DNA from: Bog-473 sp036491435
GTDB taxonomy: Bacteria; Actinomycetota; Acidimicrobiia; Acidimicrobiales; RAAP-2
DNA: 19,976 bases
NCBI GenBank assembly: GCA_036491435.1
Contig: DASXBZ010000091.1
Coordinates: forward strand, 1-19,976
Direction: 5' to 3'
Positions within the stretch are counted from its first letter, which is position 1. Each line of letters starts with the position of its first letter. Under the pieces are notes generated by a model that was given only the letters and a program-made list of their open reading frames with translations, had not been told where the DNA came from and did not search any database. A program made the position numbers and the translations under genes. This document shows positions 1-7,504 of this stretch, piece by piece.

Positions 1-1
1 G

Positions 2-199
2 GTGACCAACGGGGCCAACGGCCACGCCACCGTGGCGGAGACCGGCGTGGACGACGATGCTCCCGTCGCCGTTCCCGCACCGCCGGCCGCGCCCTCGGCG
101 ACGGGACGCGCGGGCGATCCCGAGGCCTGGCCGCCACCCCCGTGGCCCCCCTCGTCCGACCCGGCGCCCGGTTCCCCGGAGGGGCCCGCAGGAAGCTAG
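2..199 (+). CDS. C-terminal tail of a gene entering from the left (partial)
   Basis: An open frame runs from the left edge of the window to a TAG stop at 197-199. The 65 visible residues are rich in Pro, Ala, Gly and Asp, including a Trp/Pro patch around residues 43-50. Almost every third codon position is G or C, which matches the real genes nearby and argues for coding. The GTG at position 2 is probably an internal Val codon and not the true start. A disordered tail of this kind gives no functional clue, and I do not recognise the protein. It ends about 100 bases before the sigma factor gene on the same strand. Confidence 0.5.
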   Translation: MTNGANGHATVAETGVDDDAPVAVPAPPAAPSATGRAGDPEAWPPPPWPPSSDPAPGSPEGPAGS

Positions 200-263
200 G
201 AACACTCCCTCGACGGCAGGCCCGCGGCGGGCGCTGGCGTGCCACGAAGGTGCGGCGACCGGA

Positions 264-292
264 TCGAACCGAACCGGGCCGGGCGGCGTCAT
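264..292 (+). promoter_or_regulatory. Possible ECF-type promoter of the sigma factor gene
   Basis: A GAAC core (266-269, in a tandem CGAACCGAACC) is followed 17 bases later by CGTC (287-290). This resembles the GGAAC / CGTC pattern recognised by many ECF sigma factors, and such genes are often autoregulated. The leader would then be only a few bases long. The match is short and the region is GC-rich, so chance is quite possible. Confidence 0.2.
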
Positions 293-300
293 AAGGGGGG

Positions 301-885
301 ATGGTGGAAGCACAGCTGGCCGAGTGGCTGGAGGAGGGGTACGTGCCCTCCTTCCGCACGGCCTGCCTCATCCTCGGCAACCGCGCCGACGCCGAGGAAG
401 CGGTCCAGGAGGCGTTCCTCCGGGCCTGGCGCTTCCGTGACTCGCTGGCCGACGTGCCGAGCATCCGGCCGTGGCTCTACCGCGTCGTCGTCAACTCGTG
501 CTACTCGAAGCTGCGCCGCGAGATCCCGCACCGGGACCGGCGCGCCGGTGACGAGCCGCTGACCAACGTCGCGGCGGAGGGCGTCGGGCCCGAGGCGAGC
601 GCCGAACGTGGCGAGGTGGCCGACACGGTGCTGGCCGCCTTGGCGCGCTTGCCGCTGTCGCTGCGCGTGCCGGTCGTCCTGCGCTACTACGCGGACCTGA
701 GCGAGCGGGACATCGCGCGGGCGATCGGGCGGCGGCAGGGCACGGTGAAGTCGCGCCTGCACGAAGCGCGCCGGCGACTGGCGGAGGACCCGGCGCTCAG
801 CGCGCTGGCGTTCATGGGCGCTGATGCGGACGCGGACGACGACGCCGGCATCGGCGCAGTGGCAGGAGAGGAGGCCGGGTCGTGA
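301..885 (+). CDS. ECF-family RNA polymerase sigma factor
   Basis: This encodes a 194-residue sigma-70 factor of the extracytoplasmic function type, which directs RNA polymerase to a small regulon. Region 2 spans roughly residues 12-77, with the core-binding helix (ADAEEAVQEAFLRAW) and the promoter-melting segment (RPWLYRVVVNSC). Region 4 spans roughly 108-162, with the helix-turn-helix (LSERDIARAIGRRQGTVKSR). There is no region 1.1 or region 3, as expected for ECF factors. An acidic Ala/Asp tail follows region 4. A purine run AAGGGGGG (293-300) directly abuts the ATG. The next codon, GTG at 304, has better spacing from it and could be the true start. The stop overlaps the start of the following membrane protein gene by 4 bases (GTGA), the usual arrangement for a sigma factor and its regulator. 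Family assignment is firm; the signal and regulon are unknown. Confidence 0.95.
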   Translation: MVEAQLAEWLEEGYVPSFRTACLILGNRADAEEAVQEAFLRAWRFRDSLADVPSIRPWLYRVVVNSCYSKLRREIPHRDRRAGDEPLTNVAAEGVGPEASAERGEVADTVLAALARLPLSLRVPVVLRYYADLSERDIARAIGRRQGTVKSRLHEARRRLAEDPALSALAFMGADADADDDAGIGAVAGEEAGS

Positions 886-2114
886 CCATGCTCGACGACG
901 ACCGTCTGGCCGAGCTCTTCGGGCAAGCCGCCGAGGCGTTCGAGGTGCCGCAGACCGGCATCGAGGAGATCGTGGCGCGCGCCGAGCGGGGGCCGAGCCG
1001 CGAGGGCACCGGGACCGACGGGTCCGGAGACGGCGACGCCGCGGACGGCGCCGAGGGCCTCGAGCCCGCAGACGAGCTCGGCCGGCGGCGGCGGCTCGTG
1101 GCGCTGGCCGGACGCCACCGGATCCTGTCGGTCGCGGCGGTCCTCGTGGTGGTGCTGATCGTGGCCGGCACGATCGGCGCCCTCGGGCGGTCCCCGTCGA
1201 ACCAGACCGTCACGGCGTTGCGGTCGGGGAACGAAAAGGGTGGCGTCGCCAGCGGCGGCGCCAAGGCTCCCACGACGAGCACGACGCTCCCGGGCACGCA
1301 CGCCGGGGGTCTCGGTTTCGGCGCGAGCAGCGCGAGCGGGTCGAGTGCCGGAGCGCCCACCACCTCGAACGGATTGAGCGCGGGGACGCAGGCGCAGAAC
1401 GCGGCGCCGCTCCCGCAGGGCGCGGTCGGGCAGTCGGCGAAGATCGAGCAGACGGGCACGCTCGACCTGGCGCTCAAGAAGGGTGCTCTGGCGCGGACGA
1501 TGACGGGCCTGACCAACCTCGCGGGCGCCGTCGGCGGCTTCGTGGCCAACTCCATGAGCCAGAACGGGTCCGGCGGAGGGACCGCCTACGGCACCATCAC
1601 CATGGAAGTCCCGGTGAACGAGTTCGCGGCCGTGCTCAAGTCGGCGGAGCGCTACGGCAAGACCTCGAACCTCTCGACCAGCGCCACCGACGTAACGGGC
1701 CAGTACGTCGACCTGCAGGCGCGCCTCTCCGCGCTCGAGGACAGCCGCCAGCAGTACCTCACGATCCTGGCCAAGGCGACCAGCATCGGCGACATCCTGT
1801 CCGTGCAGGACCAGCTGAACGTCATCCAGCAACAGATCGAGCAGCTGCAGGGCCAGCTGCAACTACTGACGAGTCAGACCTCCTACTCGAAGGTCACGGT
1901 GACGATGAGCGAGGGGACACCCCCGCCGCGGCCGGGACCGCTCCCAGAATCGGGCCTCGTGCGGTCGTGGCACGACAGCGTCGGCGGGTTCGTCGCGGGC
2001 ATCGAGGGCGTGGTCCGCCTGGCGGGCCCGTTCCTGTTCGCGTTGCTGTGCCTCGCGCTGGTGGCGGTCGGCGGCCGCGTGTTGTGGCGCCGCTACCAGC
2101 GCCACCGCCTCTGA
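882..2114 (+). CDS. DUF4349 membrane protein, candidate regulator of the ECF sigma factor
   Basis: The product has 410 residues. An acidic, Cys-free N-terminal region of about 80 residues is followed by a transmembrane helix (about 80-101), then a Ser/Gly/Thr-rich linker (about 105-180). A DUF4349 domain (about 185-400) contains a long Gln-rich coiled coil (about 275-332) and ends in a second transmembrane helix (about 377-401) and a basic tail (RRYQRHRL). DUF4349 proteins are envelope proteins of unknown function. The GTG start at 882 is preceded by AGGAGAGGAGG (864-873) at good spacing and overlaps the sigma factor stop; the ATG at 888 is less well placed. The coupling and topology suggest an anti-sigma factor, but the usual zinc-binding HxxxCxxC motif is absent, so that role is inference. 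The gene converges on the DUF5719 gene with 3 bases between the stop codons. Confidence 0.93.
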   Translation: MTMLDDDRLAELFGQAAEAFEVPQTGIEEIVARAERGPSREGTGTDGSGDGDAADGAEGLEPADELGRRRRLVALAGRHRILSVAAVLVVVLIVAGTIGALGRSPSNQTVTALRSGNEKGGVASGGAKAPTTSTTLPGTHAGGLGFGASSASGSSAGAPTTSNGLSAGTQAQNAAPLPQGAVGQSAKIEQTGTLDLALKKGALARTMTGLTNLAGAVGGFVANSMSQNGSGGGTAYGTITMEVPVNEFAAVLKSAERYGKTSNLSTSATDVTGQYVDLQARLSALEDSRQQYLTILAKATSIGDILSVQDQLNVIQQQIEQLQGQLQLLTSQTSYSKVTVTMSEGTPPPRPGPLPESGLVRSWHDSVGGFVAGIEGVVRLAGPFLFALLCLALVAVGGRVLWRRYQRHRL

Positions 2115-2117
2115 GGG

Positions 2118-3605
2118 TCAGAACCCGAGTGGCGCGGCCAGAGCGATGCCCGGCATGCCCACCACCCCTACTCCCCCGCTCGGGGTGAAGTCCTCGGAGA
2201 CCGCCATCGGACCGCTGCCACGCACCACGATGGGGTCGAATCCGGTGTCGGTGAGCGTCGATCCCGACACGATGGCGCTCGCACCGGGGGCGAGGGTGCC
2301 CGACGCCAACAGGTTCCGGGTTCCCGGCCCGATCGAGTAGGCGCGGAACGTCTCGTTGCTGTCGCCGACGTTGAGGACAGCCAGCGCGTCGTGGCCCACG
2401 TTGCTGACGGCGGGGCTCGCCTCTGTCCCGGGCGGCGGGACGATCCACTCGTTCGCCGGCGTGCTGCTGGTCAGACCGTCGACCGCGACGGCCACACCGG
2501 CTTGCGGCGCCGGGGCGGTGGCCGGGGCCACCACGGTGCGGTTCACGACGACGCCGGGCCCACCCGTCGCATCGACCTGGGCCGAGTAGGTCGCGCCGGC
2601 CGGAATGCGCGTCTGGCGGCTGGTCGCCAGCGCCCAGGTCTCGCCCGGTGGCACCGTGTCCACCAACGGCGCCAGGGGTCCCGAGGCCAGACGCAGGTGC
2701 ACGGTGACCGTTTCCGGCGACGTGCCGGGGTTGAACACGTCGATCTCGGAGTCGCCGCCCCCCTGGGTCTCCTGCGCGAGCGGGATGGCCCAGCGGTGCT
2801 CGGGCCGGCTGCTCCCCTGCACCAGCGAGAGGCCGGCGCTGGCCCCGACGTACACCTGCAGCTCGGACGCGATGACCCGGCCGGTCCGTGCGGTGACCAC
2901 CGTGCTCACCTGGGACGCGTTCTGCACCTCGGACGCCACGTCCTCGGCCAGCGTCGCCCCCGGCTCGATCACCACCCCCTGGTAGTTCAGCGGCCGCACG
3001 GCTCCCGTGGGCGTCATGAAGCCGAGGTCCACAACGACCGGTGACGACGTCGGATTGAGGAGTGACACGTAGAGCGCGTTCGACCCGGCAGTGGACCCGG
3101 AGGCGAAGTACCAGTTGGCCGACGTCGAGCTCTGGCAGGGAGTGACGGACCAACCCGCCGGGCCGTGCACCGCCTGCGACGCCGCCACACCGCCGCCCTC
3201 GATGGTCACGGTCTCGGCCTGCCACGAACCCGACGACGGCACCGGCAACGACGGCGCGAGGGCGCTCTGCGCCGGCACGGTGACACCGGCGCTGACCGTG
3301 GCGCCCGTGTCCGTCACGATCGTGACATCAGCAACGACGGCCCGCGCGGTCGCGTTGGAGAGTACGAGGAAACCGGGGGCGCCGCCGGAAGGGGTCGTCT
3401 GGCCCGTGCAATACCAGGCGGAGGATTCGGCATCGGGCGCGCTCACCAGCGCGGCAGATGTCGATGGCGCGGGTGTCGGGCTGGACGACCCCCGCGCCGC
3501 GACGCCGACGGCGGCGCCCACGATGACCGCCGCCACGACGACGAGGACGGGCCAACGTCGCTCGGGACCGTGGGGCACCGCCCGGCTGGCGTGCGCCGGG
3601 CTCAC
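2118..3605 (-). CDS. DUF5719-family exported protein
   Basis: The product has 495 residues. A short basic N-terminus and a hydrophobic segment (about 18-37) form a signal peptide or membrane anchor, followed by an Ala/Ser/Thr/Pro-rich stretch. The rest is beta-rich, with repeats such as WYFASGSTAG and LYVSLLNPTSSPVVVDLGF, the pattern of the actinobacterial DUF5719 family, so the protein probably lies outside the membrane. The GTG start at 3605 overlaps the stop of the upstream glycosyltransferase gene by 4 bases (GTGA) and has GGAG 7 bases upstream, so the two are translationally coupled. From memory, DUF5719 genes follow large membrane glycosyltransferases in other actinobacteria, which suggests a partner in envelope glycan export or assembly. 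No enzymatic motif is visible and the function is unknown. Confidence 0.82.
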   Translation of the reverse strand: MSPAHASRAVPHGPERRWPVLVVVAAVIVGAAVGVAARGSSSPTPAPSTSAALVSAPDAESSAWYCTGQTTPSGGAPGFLVLSNATARAVVADVTIVTDTGATVSAGVTVPAQSALAPSLPVPSSGSWQAETVTIEGGGVAASQAVHGPAGWSVTPCQSSTSANWYFASGSTAGSNALYVSLLNPTSSPVVVDLGFMTPTGAVRPLNYQGVVIEPGATLAEDVASEVQNASQVSTVVTARTGRVIASELQVYVGASAGLSLVQGSSRPEHRWAIPLAQETQGGGDSEIDVFNPGTSPETVTVHLRLASGPLAPLVDTVPPGETWALATSRQTRIPAGATYSAQVDATGGPGVVVNRTVVAPATAPAPQAGVAVAVDGLTSSTPANEWIVPPPGTEASPAVSNVGHDALAVLNVGDSNETFRAYSIGPGTRNLLASGTLAPGASAIVSGSTLTDTGFDPIVVRGSGPMAVSEDFTPSGGVGVVGMPGIALAAPLGF

Positions 3606-6600
3606 GACGCGCTCCGGTGGGCCGGGCGCGGCCGGCGCCGCCGTCCGACGAGGGCGGCCACCAAGACGACCCACACCACGACCTCGGCGGTGACGGCGAG
3701 CGGCACAAAGGGGAACTGCGACAGCGAGAGCGCGGCGGCTCCCTTGGCGGTGGCGAACTGGGCCGCCCAGCCGAAGGCGGGCTGCTGGGTGACCGGCCGC
3801 CCGTCCACGGTCAGGGCAAAGTGCCCCGCCGGCGCGTACCCCGCGTAGAGGGTGCCGTGTTGCACCGGGCCGCTCGCGGCCGCGGACCCCGACTGCGAAG
3901 CCAGCACGGGTTGCCAGCCCACCACGTCGGGGCCGCCCGGGAAGGTCCAGTCCCGGACGACGGGTAGCGGCGCGGCCCGCTGCGCGGTGACCGGCATCGC
4001 CTCGTCGTTCTCGAACACCGAGATCCCGACGTCGCCGGGCACGAGGTGCAGGTCGGCCTGGTCCAACAGATCGGTCTGCAGACCCGGCGGTGGCGGCGCG
4101 TTGACGGACGGCGTGAGCGAACCGACGGTCGACGGCGCGAGGCCCTGGACCAGCACGATGTAGCGCACGCCCTCGGAGGCCACGAGCCGGCCCAGGTGCA
4201 CGGTGCCGCCCGTCGTCGTCAGCTGCACCGCCTGGGCCACGAGGGAAGCCGGCCCGGGCCCGGCGGGCGTGAGCACCTGGGCCGTGTTCGGCAGGTCCGC
4301 CGGTGTCAGCGCGTAGGCCAACCCGGGCCCGATCGAGAACCCGCCGACGGGAAGGGCCCTCGGGTCGCCGAGCCACAACACCCGCGCCCCACCGGTCGGC
4401 GGCGCGTGGTCGAGGAACGACAGGGGCTGCTCGACGCCCTGGGCGGGGAGGTTCCAACGGCCGCTCACCGCACCGGCGGCCACGGGGAGGAGGCCGATGA
4501 CGCCGAAGACGAGCGCGACGCCGCCGATCACCTGGCGCCAACCGAATTCGCGCCCGCTGAGGTCGTTCTCGAACGCCGAGATCCCCAGTCCGAGGCAGGC
4601 GGCGACGGCCAGCGCCGCCGGTGCGAGCACGACCGGCGTCGAGGGGGCGAAGGAACCCATGTCGGCGCGCACGGCGGCCAGTGCGAGCCCCCACGAGGCG
4701 CAGGCCATCACCCACAGCCGCGCCGCCCAGACGAGACGGATCCCGCGACCGATGGCGAGCGGGAGCGCGGCGGCCGCGATCAGCAACCAGACCAGCGGCG
4801 ACCGGGCGACCGGACCGATGGCGAAGCGGACGAGCTCTCCCCAGTCGGGGGCGGTCGCTCCCGCGATCGGCAGGCCGAAGATGGCGACCGAGCCCTTGCC
4901 GGCCAGCGCGGTCCCGACGACCCACGGTGCCAGCAGCACGAGTGCGAACCCGACCGCCCCGACGGCGACGACGAGCGGGCGCCAGTTCGCGTCGCGGGCC
5001 CCGACGAGGTACGAGCCCACGACCCAGGCGAGTGCGGCGACGAGCACGAGCGGCGCCAGGGCGGGCGCGAAGGACGCGCCGAGCGCGACGAGGGCGCCCA
5101 GGATCGCCACCTGCCCGGCCGGCCGGGTCGCCCACCGCGTGCCGCGCTCGACCGCGAAGGGTTCGACCCCGGCGGCGCCGGCCAGGCGCACGGCGATGAA
5201 CGGGAACAGCGCGTACGTGATCAGGCCGTCCCAGCGGCCCGCTCCGAGCGACCCGTACGGCAGCGGAACGCCGAGATAGCAGATGACGGCGACGATCCGG
5301 GCCCGCGGCGAGACGAGCGGCCGCATGAACCGCGAAAGGCCGAACGCGCCCAGCGGGATGCAGCCGAGCAGCAGGACGCGCTGCAGCGTGCCCATGGCAC
5401 CGAAGAACGCGGTGCCCGCGACGCCGAAGACGCCGAAGGCCGGGGACGCCGGCGCCGTCGTGCCCACCCCGGCGGACTGCCAGCCCGAGAAGAAGTGGTG
5501 CCAGGTCGTCGACCACGATGGCAACGGCGCCAGCTGACCGACCAGCGGCAGCGAGCCGAAGAACAGCTCGCGGGTCCCGATGGCGATCACCAGCAGCGCC
5601 ACGAGCAGCGCCACGAGGCGCTGGCGCCCGGTGCTCAGGGGGGCGCGGCGCACGCGCCGGCCGAACCGGTCGCGGCCGGCCCGGCGGCCGAGGTCGTCGA
5701 GCTCGTCGAAGTCCGCGTCCTCGCTGAACGCCAGCCCCACGCTGCCGGTCAGCACCGCCACCTCGGAGCGTTCGTCGTCGATGTCGGCCCGGGTGCGCAC
5801 GACGGCGACGGAATTGGCGGCCTCGAGGCCCTGGTGGGAGAGCCGGCTCAGGTACCGCGACAGGCGCGCGCTGCCGCGCAGCTGGAGCCGCCGCACCTCG
5901 GAGTCCGGGAACAGGCGGTGCTCGGCCAGCTCGCCGCGGAGCAACGAGATCTCCGTCAGCCGCCGGGCGTTCCAGTTCCAGGCACCCACGACGGCCCGCA
6001 CCCGTTCCCCGTCACGGGCCAGGAGCGCCACGAACACTTCGCCCAGCGCGAGCAGGGCGGCCTGCGGCAGGACCCGGATCAGGTGGATCCGGGTGTAGCA
6101 CTTGAGCACGGCGCGCAGCTCGTGGCGGCGCTGCAACCCCTGCATGGTGACCGGGCGGCGGCCACGCGTCGGGCCGGCGCCGACCACCGAGAGTGGCACG
6201 AGGCCGCCGGCGACGACTTCGCGGTGGCGCACGCGCGCGTCGGGCGCGACCACCACGCGTGACCCGGCGACCTGGCACCGCCACGAGAGATCGAGGTCCT
6301 CGCCCATCGCGACGATGCCGGGGTCGAACCCCTTGAGCTCGCGGAAGAGGTCGGCGCGCACGAGGATGCAGCCACCGGGGGCGACGAACACGTCGCGCAC
6401 CGCGTCGTGCTGACCGTGGTCGACCTCGCCCTCGAGGACCCGGTCGACCACCGCCCCCGTCTTGTCGCAGTTCATCCCGACATGGAGCAGCACGCTCGGG
6501 TCGTCCCAGTTGACGAACTTGGGCGTGACGACCCCGGCGTTCGAGCGGAACGACTCCTCGACCATCTCGTGCACCGCGTCGTGGTCCAGGGCGACGTCGT

Positions 6601-6880
6601 CGTGGAGGAGCAGGTAGAAGGCGGCGCCTTCGACCATCCCCGTCACCTCGTTCGTGGCGGCGCCGTAGGCGAGGCGGCCCGGCAGGTGGCGGACGAAGGC
6701 GTCGGGGAGCACGCGGGCGACCCGCTCGGTGACGTCGGAGGTCTCGTCACCGGTGGCGAGGACGAGGACCGAGAGCTCCTGATAGTCCTGGGAGGCCAGC
6801 GAGGCGAGCGCCTCGTCGAACCATTCACCCGGGTCCGTGGTCACCAGGACGGCGACCACGGCCGGCACTTGGGCGTCCAT
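3602..6880 (-). CDS. GT2 glycosyltransferase fused to a large membrane domain
   Basis: The product has 1092 residues. An N-terminal GT-A domain of family 2 (about 6-225) has the nucleotide-sugar and metal site LLLHDDVAL (Asp94/Asp95), a VAPGGCILVRADLF segment, and the acceptor/base motif GEDLDLSWRC near 193-202. A helical linker follows. From about residue 420 to the end there are many hydrophobic helices, with a periplasmic-type loop (PLPSWSTTWHHFFSGW, about 453-467) reminiscent of GT-C polyprenyl-phosphate-sugar enzymes. A last transmembrane helix (about 1055-1075) precedes a very basic tail. It likely adds a sugar to a lipid-linked or cell-wall polysaccharide at the inner membrane. The ATG at 6880 has no strong ribosome site. 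The stop overlaps the DUF5719 start. The donor and acceptor cannot be read from the sequence, and the GT-C resemblance is inference. Confidence 0.92.
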   Translation of the reverse strand: MDAQVPAVVAVLVTTDPGEWFDEALASLASQDYQELSVLVLATGDETSDVTERVARVLPDAFVRHLPGRLAYGAATNEVTGMVEGAAFYLLLHDDVALDHDAVHEMVEESFRSNAGVVTPKFVNWDDPSVLLHVGMNCDKTGAVVDRVLEGEVDHGQHDAVRDVFVAPGGCILVRADLFRELKGFDPGIVAMGEDLDLSWRCQVAGSRVVVAPDARVRHREVVAGGLVPLSVVGAGPTRGRRPVTMQGLQRRHELRAVLKCYTRIHLIRVLPQAALLALGEVFVALLARDGERVRAVVGAWNWNARRLTEISLLRGELAEHRLFPDSEVRRLQLRGSARLSRYLSRLSHQGLEAANSVAVVRTRADIDDERSEVAVLTGSVGLAFSEDADFDELDDLGRRAGRDRFGRRVRRAPLSTGRQRLVALLVALLVIAIGTRELFFGSLPLVGQLAPLPSWSTTWHHFFSGWQSAGVGTTAPASPAFGVFGVAGTAFFGAMGTLQRVLLLGCIPLGAFGLSRFMRPLVSPRARIVAVICYLGVPLPYGSLGAGRWDGLITYALFPFIAVRLAGAAGVEPFAVERGTRWATRPAGQVAILGALVALGASFAPALAPLVLVAALAWVVGSYLVGARDANWRPLVVAVGAVGFALVLLAPWVVGTALAGKGSVAIFGLPIAGATAPDWGELVRFAIGPVARSPLVWLLIAAAALPLAIGRGIRLVWAARLWVMACASWGLALAAVRADMGSFAPSTPVVLAPAALAVAACLGLGISAFENDLSGREFGWRQVIGGVALVFGVIGLLPVAAGAVSGRWNLPAQGVEQPLSFLDHAPPTGGARVLWLGDPRALPVGGFSIGPGLAYALTPADLPNTAQVLTPAGPGPASLVAQAVQLTTTGGTVHLGRLVASEGVRYIVLVQGLAPSTVGSLTPSVNAPPPPGLQTDLLDQADLHLVPGDVGISVFENDEAMPVTAQRAAPLPVVRDWTFPGGPDVVGWQPVLASQSGSAAASGPVQHGTLYAGYAPAGHFALTVDGRPVTQQPAFGWAAQFATAKGAAALSLSQFPFVPLAVTAEVVVWVVLVAALVGRRRRPRPAHRSAS

Positions 6881-6915
6881 CAGGTGCCAGAGGCTATCCG
6901 TTCGGCGCGAAGCCC

Positions 6916-6940
6916 CTCAGGCACGGATTTCGTGCCTGAG
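6916..6940. repeat. Perfect 10-bp inverted repeat in the divergent control region
   Basis: The arms CTCAGGCACG (6916-6925) and CGTGCCTGAG (6931-6940) are exact reverse complements around the 5-base loop GATTT. The core CGTGCCTGA occurs a third time at 6942-6950, so the right arm is duplicated in tandem. It lies 36 bases upstream of the GT2 start, in its probable leader, and upstream of the plus-strand promoter candidate. It could be an operator or an RNA hairpin; there is no T-run to mark it as a terminator. Confidence 0.7.
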
Positions 6941-6953
6941 CCGTGCCTGATGC

Positions 6954-6982
6954 TTGCTACTGTTTAACAAATATGATACTGT
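6954..6982 (+). promoter_or_regulatory. Candidate promoter for the small helical protein gene
   Basis: TTGCTA (6954-6959) and TACTGT (6977-6982) are separated by 17 bases, fitting a housekeeping sigma factor in a high-GC actinomycete. The surrounding stretch 6950-6990 is strikingly AT-rich for this genome. TACTGT also occurs at 6958-6963, giving a direct repeat with a 19-base period. The predicted leader to the ATG at 7061 is about 70 bases. The same AT-rich segment may also hold a minus-strand promoter for the GT2 gene. Confidence 0.45.
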
Positions 6983-7060
6983 AGTACACAAGCTCGTAGG
7001 GGCCGAGAGCCGGCCCACGGCGAGCAGATCGTCACTGTGATCGCACAAGAGGAGGCACCA

Positions 7061-7429
7061 ATGCCCGACGTGACCACCAACATCAGCGCCCTCTCGAAGG
7101 GTGTCACCGACCTGGCCCGGGACGCGGCGTACATCGCCGTCGGCCTCGGCGTGCTCGCCTACCAGCGGGCCCAGGTCCAGCGGGTCGAGCTCCAGAAGCG
7201 CCTGCAGAAGGACCTGCCGATCGACCAGCGCATCGGCGACGTCCGCCAGGGCGTGGCCAAGGGGTTCCGGCAGATCGACGATCTGGCCGAGTCGGCCGTG
7301 CAGTTCGTCGAGAGCACCCTGCAGCCCATCGAGGACCGGCTGCCCACCACGGTGACCCAGGTCACCACGAAGGCGCGCGAGCAGGCGCGTGAGGTGCGCA
7401 TCCAGATCCGCCAGCGCGTCAGCGCCTAG
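7061..7429 (+). CDS. Small helical protein of unknown function
   Basis: The product has 122 residues. The ATG at 7061 is chosen because AAGAGGAGG (7047-7055) lies 5 bases upstream; a GTG at 7037 would place that site inside the gene. Residues 1-20 are polar. A short hydrophobic stretch follows (AAYIAVGLGVLAY, about 25-37), too short for a confident membrane helix. The rest is charged and heptad-like (QRVELQKRLQKDL, then DDLAESAVQFVESTLQPIEDRL), ending in a basic helix (KAREQAREVRIQIRQR). It has no Cys and almost no aromatic residues. This looks like an amphipathic or coiled-coil protein, perhaps associated with membrane or polymer surfaces, but I do not recognise a named family. It stands alone between the divergent GT2 gene and the convergent reductase gene, with its own promoter and a strong ribosome site, suggesting good expression. 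Confidence 0.78.
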   Translation: MPDVTTNISALSKGVTDLARDAAYIAVGLGVLAYQRAQVQRVELQKRLQKDLPIDQRIGDVRQGVAKGFRQIDDLAESAVQFVESTLQPIEDRLPTTVTQVTTKAREQAREVRIQIRQRVSA

Positions 7430-7447
7430 TAGGACCACTCCCCCTCA

Positions 7448-7504
7448 GACGACGCTCGCCGTCAGTCCGCCTCCCACGAGGCGAGGACGTCGGCGAGCGT
7501 CGTC
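7448..7504. terminator. 14-bp inverted repeat between convergent genes, possible bidirectional terminator
   Basis: GACGACGCTCGCCG (7448-7461) and CGGCGAGCGTCGTC (7491-7504) are perfect reverse complements, with a 29-base gap between them. One arm sits just past the stop codon of the reductase gene and the other covers its last codons. The small protein gene ends 18 bases before the left arm. The position suits a transcript-end structure serving both strands, although there is no U-tract and the loop is long. Confidence 0.4.

Noticed and set aside
220..232. Short GC hairpin GCCCG-CGG-CGGGC as a terminator after the left-edge gene
   Set aside because: A 5-bp stem of pure GC with no T-run is common by chance in DNA of this composition.
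687..1862. 391-residue minus-strand open frame opposite the sigma/DUF4349 genes
   Set aside because: No domain, Arg/Leu/Gly-rich shadow composition; both plus-strand genes are well supported by motifs and coupling.
3606..5516. Long in-frame upstream extension of the DUF5719 gene on the minus strand, total 1132 residues
   Set aside because: The added part is Arg/Ala/Gly-rich out-of-frame reading of the glycosyltransferase gene; the real protein starts with a signal-anchor at 3605 with a ribosome site.
4046..6262. 738-residue open frame on the plus strand opposite the GT2 gene
   Set aside because: Its translation is rich in Arg, Gln, His and Glu with no domain, as expected of an antisense shadow in GC-rich DNA; the minus strand has clear motifs.
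7037..7060. GTG start 8 codons upstream for the small helical protein
   Set aside because: The strong ribosome site AAGAGGAGG would lie inside the coding sequence, whereas it is perfectly spaced for ATG 7061.
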